The position numbers and the translations under genes are program-made. Positions 17,652 to 24,073 of a stretch of 35,094 nucleotides of DNA are shown here, piece by piece. The notes under the pieces were generated by a model. It made no database searches and had not been told where the DNA came from. It worked only from the letters and a program-made list of their open reading frames with translations. Origin of the DNA: Bacteroidota bacterium. Lineage in GTDB: Bacteria > Bacteroidota > Bacteroidia > Chitinophagales > Saprospiraceae. Where the stretch lies: positions 1 to 35,094 of the forward strand of contig JAKQJD010000188.1 of NCBI GenBank assembly GCA_029561355.1. Reading direction: 5' to 3'. The first letter of the stretch is position 1. The number at the start of each line of letters is the position of its first letter.

Positions 17652-18062
17652 ATGATCAAGGATATTCCAATTCAAAAAGTAGAAGACCTCGCTATCGCCC
17701 TGGCGCCGCGCCTGCCGCATGAAGAAGATTGGGAAGATTTCTGGGATGCGTACCTGATCAACCTGAAAGACGAGCCGATCCGTTCGGTACTGGTCAACTC
17801 TACCGGCTACGGCGAAATCGACGGCGAAAAACGCCGCACGAGCACCCTGCGTTATTTCTGGGAAGAGATCGGTCCGCTCGAAATTGTAAAAATTGAACCC
17901 GTGATAAAATCGGTGTTCGATCTGGCCAGCGAATTCTGGGTCAGTTTTTCCTACAACGATTACCTGTACGATAAAAAGTACGTGTTCGTGCCCGGCAGTC
18001 TCGATGAAATCAACTTTACCGACATCCCTTTCCTGGACCGGAAGGGGGTCATGATTAGATAG
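17652..18062 (+). CDS. Conserved Bacteroidota hypothetical protein
   Basis: 136 residues, soluble, acidic, no signal peptide. The pattern IPIQKVEDLAIALAPR, YLINLKDEPIRSVLV, STGYGEIDGEKRRTSTLRYFW, KIEPVIKSVFDL, EFWVSFSYNDYLYDKKYVFVPG and KGVMIR matches, from memory, a widespread Bacteroidota family of about 135 residues. Members are sometimes mislabelled as phenylalanyl-tRNA synthetase subunits. There is no aminoacyl-tRNA synthetase motif here, so that label is not supported. Function is unknown; strong conservation suggests a core role. It is bounded on both sides by repeat elements. Confidence 0.82.
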   Translation: MIKDIPIQKVEDLAIALAPRLPHEEDWEDFWDAYLINLKDEPIRSVLVNSTGYGEIDGEKRRTSTLRYFWEEIGPLEIVKIEPVIKSVFDLASEFWVSFSYNDYLYDKKYVFVPGSLDEINFTDIPFLDRKGVMIR

Positions 18063-18132
18063 TACGAAGTGCGAAGTCGGCAGTGCGAAGTCTGGAACCA
18101 GTGCGAAGTCGTCAGTGCGAAGTCCGAAGTCC
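18062..18132 (+). repeat. Orphan arm of the GTGCGAAGTC family
   Basis: Units AGTGCGAAGTC occur six times with spacers GTCTGGAACC and GTC. There is no complementary arm nearby. It is nearly identical and in direct orientation to the left arm at 18731-18803 (both contain AGTCTGGAACC followed by GTGCGAAGTCGTCAGTGCGA), so the gene at 18278-18727 lies between two direct repeats. Confidence 0.85.
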
Positions 18133-18157
18133 GTGCATACGAACGGCGTCAATTATA

Positions 18158-18200
18158 GCCCTGAAAGGGCGTCAGCATCAGCCCACGGCATCGCCGTGGG
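18158..18200. repeat. REP-like pair of short hairpins
   Basis: GCCCTGAAAGGGC (18158-18170) and CCCACGGCATCGCCGTGGG (18182-18200) are two closely spaced GC-rich palindromes. They are of the type seen in repetitive extragenic palindromes in many Bacteroidota genomes. The remaining sequence to the start codon at 18278 holds no gene. No REP-associated transposase is in the window. Confidence 0.5.
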
Positions 18201-18277
18201 GACGGGAATCGGAATTGCGCCATACACCATGGGACACGGGAATCCCCCCAATCCATCACAACATCAACCACCCAGCC

Positions 18278-18727
18278 ATGACCATAACGGCATTTTTTGA
18301 AAAAAATATTGGACGCCCGCCTTTTCAGGCAGCAATCGTATTAGCGGCGGGGTTGTTATTCATGACGATTGGCTGGGTGCTGGCTCTGAATGGGGTGCAG
18401 GCTATCGACCGGCTGTTTGCCTGGACGGTAGCAACGGCTTTTGCGCTCCTGTTCGCCATTTTCAACAGTCTGATCAGCCTCCGCGCTGCCAGTTCCACGA
18501 AATACTGGGGTGCTTCGGTGTACAGTTATATGGCCCTGGCGCTCTGTAGTGGTACCGCAGCCTGGCAATTCAGCGGAATTCCCATTCGCGAAGCCGGCAC
18601 CTATCGCTGGATATTTCTGGTGGTTACGTTCGGGTTTCTGGTGTTTCTGTCGATGGTCAATTTTATGAAAAAGATCGTTCAGTTTGCGGAACGGGAAGAG
18701 TGGAATCAGCCGAGGAAGAGGAGGTAA
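18278..18727 (+). CDS. Four-helix membrane protein of unknown function
   Basis: 149 residues from the ATG at 18278; the open frame runs back to 18083 but that part is the repeat arm. Hydrophobic segments lie at about 17-38, 46-68, 79-96 and 109-128, with a basic C-terminal tail (REEWNQPRKRR). The first segment is PFQAAIVLAAGLLFMTIGWVL. It probably spans the inner membrane four times. I do not recognise a named family. It is flanked by two direct copies of the GTGCGAAGTC arm, so it could be lost or duplicated by recombination between them. Confidence 0.72.
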   Translation: MTITAFFEKNIGRPPFQAAIVLAAGLLFMTIGWVLALNGVQAIDRLFAWTVATAFALLFAIFNSLISLRAASSTKYWGASVYSYMALALCSGTAAWQFSGIPIREAGTYRWIFLVVTFGFLVFLSMVNFMKKIVQFAEREEWNQPRKRR

Positions 18728-18730
18728 ACA

Positions 18731-19309
18731 AGTGCGAAGTGCGAAGTCGACAGTGCGAAGTCTGGAACCGGTGCGAAGTCGTCAGTGCGAAGTGCGAAGT
18801 CGGAAAATTTGGATGTTTAGCCGTCACTTCAACGATTTGATAAAACCAAAAATGATGCGACTGATCTCGGCTGTTTTCGCAATCAATTCATCTCGCATTG
18901 CGTTGGTTATCAATTGAATGCGTGCAGCCAGATAAAGCATTGACCGAACTTCGGAAGCAGATCCAAGCGCTATGAATAGATAACTGGAAAACTGCTTATC
19001 TGTTTGTCTGTCAAACCCTTCCGCAATGTTGTTGGAAATGGAAACTGCTGCCCGGCAAATCTGGTCCCTGAAACCGGAGTCGTTTATTTTGCCAAAATTC
19101 CGGTAAATTTCCACGGCCAGGTCCTGCGCTTTCTGCCATGCAATAATGTCTTCAAATCGAGTGATTTTCATAAAGTCGCGTTTTGATTAAACATCAAAAA
19201 TACGCGCCTCCATCTCTCTCTTCAAAAACTTTCCCACTAAAACTTCACTCTACAACGACTTCGCACTTCGCACCGACGACTTCGCACTATTTCTAGGCTT
19301 CGCACTATT
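18731..19309. repeat. GTGCGAAGTC-family palindrome with a gene in its loop
   Basis: The left arm (18731-18803) and right arm (19255-19309) are complementary: the segment 18771-18802 pairs with 19257-19288 with a single mismatch. Instead of the usual 20-40 bp loop, about 450 bp separate the arms. That loop contains a complete four-helix-bundle protein gene on the minus strand. The right arm ends at the base before the gldN stop codon. Long stem plus internal S23 gene is the plan of 23S rRNA intervening sequences, but no rRNA is present here. Confidence 0.85.
18824..19171 (-). CDS. Four-helix-bundle protein, S23 / 23S rRNA intervening-sequence type
   Basis: 115 residues, the usual family length. 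Signature: ITRFEDIIAWQKAQDLAVEIYR at the N-terminus (shown as motif guide: FEDIIAWQKAQDL), GFRDQICRAAVSISNNIAEGFDR near 53-75, FSSYLFIALGSASEVRSML near 81-99, and a C-terminal helix. Four amphipathic helices form an up-down bundle that assembles into pentamers. Related proteins are encoded inside 23S rRNA intervening sequences and as the accessory protein Avd of diversity-generating retroelements; the molecular role of free-standing members is unknown. No reverse transcriptase or rRNA is nearby. The gene lies wholly in the loop of a long palindrome, with about 20 bp on its 3' side and about 85 bp on its 5' side. Confidence 0.93.
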   Translation of the reverse strand: MKITRFEDIIAWQKAQDLAVEIYRNFGKINDSGFRDQICRAAVSISNNIAEGFDRQTDKQFSSYLFIALGSASEVRSMLYLAARIQLITNAMRDELIAKTAEISRIIFGFIKSLK

Positions 19310-20173
19310 TTACCAGGCCCACAAATCGTGCTCCCGATTAAACAACTCCGCTTCGATCTGTTCTCCGCGCATCACCATATCGGCGCCGGTAAGCATATCC
19401 TGGATGCGTAAGTCGTTGACGTTGTTTTCCTTGGTAACGCAGGAAGCGAAATAGCGCATTTCAAAAATGTCCTCCCAGGTAGTAGTAGCGGCGTAGTTTC
19501 CGCCGTGCGTAACGGCTTTGTTACGAGCCAGCAGCGGCCGTGCGGAAGGGTAGTGCACCCAGAAGAGTGGCATTTCGAATTTGAAATCGCCGTTCTCGTC
19601 CGTTACGTCCATCAACGGTGCGATACCGAGAATGCGCACCTGTAGCGTGGAGGTCTTGGAATCAAAAAACCAGGCCTCCTTGATGCGGAAGCGGTGCACG
19701 CTTTCCCAGTCGCGTACATTTTCCACCACCACTATTTCATCTTCACCGGTGTCGATATTGGGCCTGTAAACCGTGTCGATGCGATACAGCATGGCACGTA
19801 CGGCTTCCGGGCTCATGGCCTGAGAGAAATGGTCGTCCTGCGTGCTGTACACCGTCAGATCGCCAGCCATGGCGGCGTCCGAGACGATCTTGAACAGCGG
19901 AGATTCGGGCGCCGTGAACGGCTGGTTCATTTTTTCGCGCACGTCGATGATGCGCCAGAGGCGTTTTTCCCACAAAATATCCGCTTCCCGGACGGGCTGG
20001 TGGGCGAGCACGGTGTGTTCTTTCACGATTTCTCGCTCCGTAAAATCGTCGAGCGGCGTAGCGGAAGAAACAGGACTTGGGTCGGTTTGGGCAAAGGAAA
20101 GTTGGGTGAGGAGCAAGGCTCCGCCAAGGCAGGTCCATACCCGGACCGCCTTCATGGACAACAGTTTTGTCAT
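19310..20173 (-). CDS. gldN: Gliding motility / type IX secretion protein GldN
   Basis: 287 residues; the start at 20173 gives a signal peptide with cleavage near LSFAQTD (an in-frame Met six residues later is possible). GldN is a periplasmic component that forms a ring with GldK under the outer membrane in the T9SS. Recognised by DILWEKRLWRIIDVREKMNQPF, LYRIDTVYRPNIDTGEDE, HRFRIKEAWFFDSKTSTLQVRILGIAP and FWVHYPSARPLLARNKA (each quoted as a guide). It normally ends a gldKLMN operon. Here neither gldK, gldL nor gldM is adjacent: the upstream neighbour is a phosphatase. It may be a displaced gldN or a second copy. Two T9SS cargo proteins are encoded in this window. Confidence 0.88.
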   Translation of the reverse strand: MTKLLSMKAVRVWTCLGGALLLTQLSFAQTDPSPVSSATPLDDFTEREIVKEHTVLAHQPVREADILWEKRLWRIIDVREKMNQPFTAPESPLFKIVSDAAMAGDLTVYSTQDDHFSQAMSPEAVRAMLYRIDTVYRPNIDTGEDEIVVVENVRDWESVHRFRIKEAWFFDSKTSTLQVRILGIAPLMDVTDENGDFKFEMPLFWVHYPSARPLLARNKAVTHGGNYAATTTWEDIFEMRYFASCVTKENNVNDLRIQDMLTGADMVMRGEQIEAELFNREHDLWAW

Positions 20174-20213
20174 GATGGAAAAATGTGTTTAGTAACGTTA
20201 AATAATAAAGCAG

Positions 20214-20239
20214 CCATCCTCCCCGTGTACTGAGGATGG
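20214..20239. promoter_or_regulatory. Hairpin in the gldN leader
   Basis: CCATCCTC (20214-20221) pairs with GAGGATGG (20232-20239) around a 10-base loop, about 40 bases upstream of the gldN ATG. A 7-of-8 match to the -7 box (minus strand CATCTTTG, 20258-20265) lies just upstream, so the hairpin could be at the 5' end of the mRNA. Confidence 0.4.
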
Positions 20240-20311
20240 ATCAATTTTGTAATTACCCAAAGATGATGTAAGCGAAAACCGGCAGGGATAAAAAATAGAA
20301 GATGTAAAAAA

Positions 20312-20352
20312 TGTGTGGCACATCAGGGTCATGTCGAGACGTGTGCCACACA
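20312..20352. other. Perfect 11 bp inverted repeat between gmhB-like gene and gldN
   Basis: TGTGTGGCACA (20312-20322) is the exact complement of TGTGCCACACA (20342-20352), with a 19-base loop. It lies in the 334 bp gene-free stretch 20174-20507. It could be a terminator or operator. No T-run follows in either direction, which weakens the terminator reading. Confidence 0.5.
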
Positions 20353-20421
20353 AATTTGAACACTTCTCGAAAACGGGTGGAATGGCAATAGATTTTAAAA
20401 GTTAAAAATTTTAACAATGCC

Positions 20422-20526
20422 GACTATGATTCTAATGATTAATATGATGGCCATGATTTCCCGAGTGCATAATCATGGCCATCATATTAATCATAATAGA
20501 ATCATAGTCAGCAATCATAGTCAGCA
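20422..20526. repeat. Palindromic element, GACTATGATT family, overlapping the gmhB-like 3' end
   Basis: The left arm (20422-20458) pairs with the right arm (20471-20509) almost perfectly, the only difference being a two-base bulge; the loop is 12 bp. To the right, two further AGCAATCATAGTC units (20510-20526) extend the arm into the coding region of the phosphatase. The last seven residues of that protein are encoded by these units, and its TGA stop lies at the edge of the palindrome. Confidence 0.92.
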
Positions 20527-21059
20527 ATCATAGTCGCGAAATCAGCCAGCGAATCAAACCGGAAATCCAGCGGCATTTCTGCCAGGCGTTCGGCTTCTTC
20601 CGTTTTTCCATGAATGAGCACCGTTTTCATTCCTAACCTCAAACCGAACTCCATATCGGAAATGGAATCGCCGGCAATCCAGGAATTTGTAAAGTCCATG
20701 TCAGGAAAATCTACCTTTGCACGCAGGGCCATGCCCGGAGCGGGTTTGCGGCAGTTGCAGCCTTCTTCGCGGCGGTGCGGGCAATAGTAGATGGCGTCGA
20801 TGCGCCCACCGGCCGATTCGATTATGTCCAGCATTTTTCGGTGAACTTCTGCGAGGTCGGCTTCGGTCATCAGTTCCTTACCGATACCAGCCTGGTTGGT
20901 AACCACAACGATGCGGCCGAACGCGGTGGATAATTGTTGCATGGCATCTTCCAGTCCGGGCACTGGAATCCATTCGGCCGGCGTTTTTACGTAGTCGCCG
21001 GGCGGACGCACATTGAGCACCCCGTCGCGGTCCAGAAAAAGTGTTGGTAGTTGTTTCAT
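20508..21059 (-). CDS. HAD-IIIA phosphatase, GmhB-like (D-glycero-manno-heptose bisphosphate phosphatase type)
   Basis: 183 residues. Motif I FLDRDGVLN (nucleophile Asp and acid Asp), motif II VVTNQAGIGK, zinc-binding cluster YYCPHRREEGCNCRKP (Cys-x-His and Cys-x-Cys), and motif IV WIAGDSISDMEFG are all present, matching GmhB of the heptose pathway for lipopolysaccharide core. GmhB removes the C7 phosphate of heptose-1,7-bisphosphate. The related histidinol phosphatases share this fold, and the gene lies head to head with hisB, so a histidinol-phosphatase role is an alternative. The final residues MIADYDC are repeat-encoded. No other heptose genes are nearby. Confidence 0.85.
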   Translation of the reverse strand: MKQLPTLFLDRDGVLNVRPPGDYVKTPAEWIPVPGLEDAMQQLSTAFGRIVVVTNQAGIGKELMTEADLAEVHRKMLDIIESAGGRIDAIYYCPHRREEGCNCRKPAPGMALRAKVDFPDMDFTNSWIAGDSISDMEFGLRLGMKTVLIHGKTEEAERLAEMPLDFRFDSLADFATMIADYDC

Positions 21060-21140
21060 TTTAATTAATCCGTTCCAATTTCAGCGTTATCAGCAATCAT
21101 AACTGTTTTATTTTCAAATATTTCCCGTTCATCAAGTGGC

Positions 21141-21240
21141 CTCTCTCACTTCTCACGCTCTCACCGTCTCACTTCTAATAATGTGGTGTAATCTACGGAC
21201 TCTCACTCTCTCACTCTCTCACCGTCTCACTTCTTCTAGA
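21141..21240. repeat. Rearranged GTGAGAG-family element (copy 5)
   Basis: Only the CTCTCAC orientation is seen: a first array (21141-21175), then a degenerate right-half core GTGGTGTAATC (21183-21193), then a second CTCTCAC array (21201-21234) ending CTTCTAGA two bases before the hisB start codon. The expected complementary GTGAGAG arm is missing, so this copy cannot form the long stem. The region 21060-21140 before it shows no further feature. Confidence 0.8.
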
Positions 21241-21242
21241 TT

Positions 21243-22412
21243 ATGCGTCGTATTCTTTTCCTCGATCGTGACGGCTGTATCATCGTCGAGCCGCAGCCCG
21301 ATCAGCAGGTAGATTCTCTGGAAAAACTCGAATTTATACCCGGCGTCATTTATGCACTGGCACGGCTGGTGCGCGAACAGGATTTCGACCTCGTCATGGT
21401 GACCAACCAGGATGGGCTCGGCACCGATTCATTCCCTGAACCTACATTCTGGCCGGCGCACAACAAGATGATCAAAACCCTGGAAAACGAGGGCATCGTA
21501 TTCAAAACGGTTCACATCGACCGGTCGTTCAAACACGAAAACCTGCCGACCCGCAAACCGGGAACCGCCATGCTGAACGCGTACATGAACAGTCACGTGG
21601 ATATGCATAATTCCTTCGTCATCGGCGACCGGCTGACCGATATGCAACTCGCGCAAAACCTCGGCGCCAAAGGTATTCTGCTGCGCAATGATTCCGGCAT
21701 TTCGGCAGAAAATACGCCCGGCATAGCCCTGCAACACCACAGCGGCGTGGAATACAACCCCGAAGGCCAGGCTGTGCCGATCGAACTGGTGGCCGACTCC
21801 TGGGAGCAAATTTACCAGCACCTGCGCCTGCCGCAACGCCAAATTCAGCACCGGCGTACCACGCGCGAAACGGATATTTTTATCGACCTGAACCTCGATG
21901 GCAAGGGCAGGGGTGAAATAAAAACCGGACTAGGCTTTTTCGATCACATGCTCGACCAACTGGCCCGGCACGGCGGACTCGACCTAATCATCGAAACGAA
22001 AGGCGACCTGCACATCGACGAACACCATACCATCGAAGATACGGCCCTGGCCCTGGGCGAGGCTTTTTCGACGGCGCTGGCCGATAAACGCGGTATCGAA
22101 CGCTACGGATTTACGCTGCCCATGGACGATGTGCTGGCCCAGGTGGCGCTCGATTTCAGCGGCCGGCCCTGGCTGGTGTGGGATGCAGATTTTCAACGGG
22201 AAAAAATTGGTGACATGCCGACAGAGATGTTCTTCCATTTTTTCAAGTCCTTTGCAGACGCTTCCCGCTGCAACCTCAACATTCGTGCGGAAGGCCAGAA
22301 CGAACACCACAAGATCGAATCCATTTTCAAGGCATTCGCCAAAGCGGTGAAAATGGCTGTCCGGCGCGACCCGGGAAACATGGAACTGCCTTCTACCAAA
22401 GGAATTTTATGA
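21243..22412 (+). CDS. hisB: Bifunctional histidinol-phosphatase / imidazoleglycerol-phosphate dehydratase HisB
   Basis: 389 residues. The N-terminal HAD-IIIA phosphatase (about 1-165) has FLDRDG with D8 and D10, MVTNQDGLG and [13 protein letters not shown]. The C-terminal dehydratase (about 200-389) has [33 protein letters not shown] and [19 protein letters not shown], the metal-binding His clusters. It catalyses steps 6 and 8 of histidine synthesis. The phosphatase lacks the Cys zinc cluster of E. coli HisB ([15 protein letters not shown] in its place), which I recall as normal for Bacteroidota. First of four his genes; hisG, hisD and hisC are not upstream in the window. Confidence 0.96.
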   Translation: MRRILFLDRDGCIIVEPQPDQQVDSLEKLEFIPGVIYALARLVREQDFDLVMVTNQDGLGTDSFPEPTFWPAHNKMIKTLENEGIVFKTVHIDRSFKHENLPTRKPGTAMLNAYMNSHVDMHNSFVIGDRLTDMQLAQNLGAKGILLRNDSGISAENTPGIALQHHSGVEYNPEGQAVPIELVADSWEQIYQHLRLPQRQIQHRRTTRETDIFIDLNLDGKGRGEIKTGLGFFDHMLDQLARHGGLDLIIETKGDLHIDEHHTIEDTALALGEAFSTALADKRGIERYGFTLPMDDVLAQVALDFSGRPWLVWDADFQREKIGDMPTEMFFHFFKSFADASRCNLNIRAEGQNEHHKIESIFKAFAKAVKMAVRRDPGNMELPSTKGIL

Positions 22413-22617
22413 GTGTTTGGTGTTTCGTGTTTTGTGTTTGGGGGTGCATTAGATTGGCATCACCAATTTTTAACCCATAAACCCATAAACCCATAAACCC
22501 ATAAACCCATAAACCCATAAACCCATAAACCCATAAACCCATAAACTCACAAACCCATAAACCCATAAAACCCAAGCGCAACGCACCCCCAAACACTACA
22601 CACCAAACACCAAACAC
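22411..22617. repeat. Nested palindromic element: GTGTTTGG arms around a CCCATAAA array
   Basis: The left arm (22411-22448) has GTGTTTGGTGTTTCGTG-like units ending GGGGGTGCA. The right arm (22580-22617) is TGCACCCCC-like then AAACACTACACACC-type units, complementary to the left. The loop (about 22472-22570) is a tandem array of about eleven CCCATAAA units, the right-arm sequence of the TTTATGGG family, with no matching left arm. It separates hisB from hisH and ends four bases before the hisH start. Confidence 0.9.
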
Positions 22618-22621
22618 GCAC

Positions 22622-23206
22622 ATGACAGCAGTGCTCAAATACAACGCCGGCAACGTACAGTCCGTCCTTTTTGCCCTGGAGCGCCTCGGCGTGCAGGCGG
22701 TATGGACCGACGATCCGGATACCCTTCGGGCGGCCGACAAGGTGATTTTTCCCGGGCAGGGCGAGGCGTCATCCGCCATGCAATACCTGCGGGAGCGGGG
22801 ACTGGATGAAGTCATTCGATCTTTGCAGCAGCCGGTGCTTGGTATTTGCATCGGATTGCAGTTGTTTTGCCGGCACTCCGAAGAAAACGATACCGATTGC
22901 CTCGGTATTTTTGACGCCGACGTGCGCAAATTCAGCGGCATGGGCGGGTTAAAAGTGCCGCAAATGGGGTGGAATCAACTCGTTTCTTTGCAGGGACCAC
23001 TGTTCGTGGGGGTTCCGGAAGAAAATTTTGTCTACTTCGTGCACAGTTATTACGCGGAAGAACATCCCGCAGCGACGGCAATTACCGAATACGGCGAACG
23101 GTTTAGCGCAGCCATGCAACGCGATAATTTTCATGCGGTGCAATTCCACCCGGAAAAATCGGGCCCAACCGGCCAAAGGATCTTGCAAAATTTTTTAAAC
23201 CTCTGA
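22622..23206 (+). CDS. hisH: Imidazole glycerol phosphate synthase, glutaminase subunit HisH
   Basis: 194 residues, slightly short but complete. Class I glutaminase: oxyanion strand FPGQGEASSAM near 43-53, nucleophile C76 in LGICIGLQ, and H176/E178 in VQFHPEKSG. It supplies ammonia to HisF, encoded two genes downstream, to make IGP and AICAR from PRFAR. The start ATG follows the nested palindrome by four bases. hisA begins 15 bases after its stop; this is the only his junction without a repeat element. Confidence 0.96.
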   Translation: MTAVLKYNAGNVQSVLFALERLGVQAVWTDDPDTLRAADKVIFPGQGEASSAMQYLRERGLDEVIRSLQQPVLGICIGLQLFCRHSEENDTDCLGIFDADVRKFSGMGGLKVPQMGWNQLVSLQGPLFVGVPEENFVYFVHSYYAEEHPAATAITEYGERFSAAMQRDNFHAVQFHPEKSGPTGQRILQNFLNL

Positions 23207-23221
23207 TTTTCAACTATTAAC

Positions 23222-23944
23222 ATGGAAATAATCCCTTCTTTCGATCTCCTGGATGGGAAACTGGTACGCCTTCGACAAGGCGATTTTGATCAAAAAACGG
23301 AATATCCCGCCGACCCGCTCGAACTGGCCTATCGCCTCGAAGCGGCCGGTATCCGCCGCCTGCACATGGTCGATCTCGACGGCGCACGCTCGGGCCGTCC
23401 TGCCAATCTGCACATCCTCGCCTCCGTGGCTTCCCGCACCCACCTGAAAATCGACTACGGCGGCGGACTACGTTCTATTCCTGCGCTCAAGCAGGTGTGG
23501 GATGCCGGCGCCATGCTTTTTTCCGTAGGCAGCGTGGCCGTGCTGGCGCAGGACGAATTCAGTGCCTGGGTGGAAAAATTCGGTCCCGAAAAATTCATGG
23601 TAGGCGCCGACGTGCGCGACCGGCTTATTGCCGTACATGGCTGGAAAGAAACCACACAAACGACCCTGTTCGATTTTATCCGTAAAATGGGAACGCTGGG
23701 TGTGCAGCATATTTCCGTTACCGACATTGCCCGCGACGGCGAATTGTCGGGCCCGGCATTGGACCTGTATACCGAAGTACTGGCTGAATTCCCCGACCTG
23801 CAACTCGTCGCCAGCGGCGGCGTCAGCGATGTTGCCGACCTCGAAGCGCTCACCGCTATCGGGTGCGCCGGCGCCATCGTCGGAAAAGCATTTTTTGAAG
23901 GTAAAGTACCGATTGATTATTTCCGGGTGTATTCAAAAGTGTGA
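23222..23944 (+). CDS. hisA: ProFAR isomerase HisA
   Basis: 240 residues, a (beta/alpha)8 barrel with the two-fold half-barrel pattern shared with HisF. D8 in IPSFDLLDGKLVRL is the first catalytic Asp, and the C-half has VTDIARDGELSGPAL. Phosphate-binding loops are IDYGGGLRS and LVASGGVSDVADL. It catalyses the Amadori isomerisation of ProFAR to PRFAR, the substrate of HisF/HisH. It is 15 bases downstream of hisH and probably cotranscribed; the following hisF is separated by a 129 bp palindromic element. Confidence 0.96.
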   Translation: MEIIPSFDLLDGKLVRLRQGDFDQKTEYPADPLELAYRLEAAGIRRLHMVDLDGARSGRPANLHILASVASRTHLKIDYGGGLRSIPALKQVWDAGAMLFSVGSVAVLAQDEFSAWVEKFGPEKFMVGADVRDRLIAVHGWKETTQTTLFDFIRKMGTLGVQHISVTDIARDGELSGPALDLYTEVLAEFPDLQLVASGGVSDVADLEALTAIGCAGAIVGKAFFEGKVPIDYFRVYSKV

Positions 23945-23947
23945 AAT

Positions 23948-24070
23948 CAGTGCGAAGTCTTCAGTGCGAAGTTCGAAGTCCTCATTCACTCAAATGTCGC
24001 AGACTTCGCACTTTGCACTAATGACTTCGCACTAACGACTTCGCACTTCGCACTAAAGACTTCGCACTAT
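23948..24070. repeat. Palindromic tandem-repeat element, GTGCGAAGTC family (copy 2)
   Basis: The left arm (23948-23981) is CAGTGCGAAGTC units. The loop contains CATTCACTC, the same 9-mer as in the loop at 11713-11732. The right arm (24002-24070) has five GACTTCGCAC units. It begins three bases after the hisA stop and ends three bases before the hisF start. Confidence 0.92.
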
Positions 24071-24073
24071 CCT

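Noticed and set aside
18824..19171. Diversity-generating retroelement accessory gene avd
   Set aside because: The protein family is related, but there is no reverse transcriptase, template repeat or variable target gene nearby.
18731..19309. True 23S rRNA intervening sequence
   Set aside because: No rRNA sequence lies on either side; flanks are protein genes. Only the architecture is similar.
22472..22570. Histidine-leader attenuator peptide between hisB and hisH
   Set aside because: No small frame rich in His codons is present; the sequence is a CCCATAAA tandem array.
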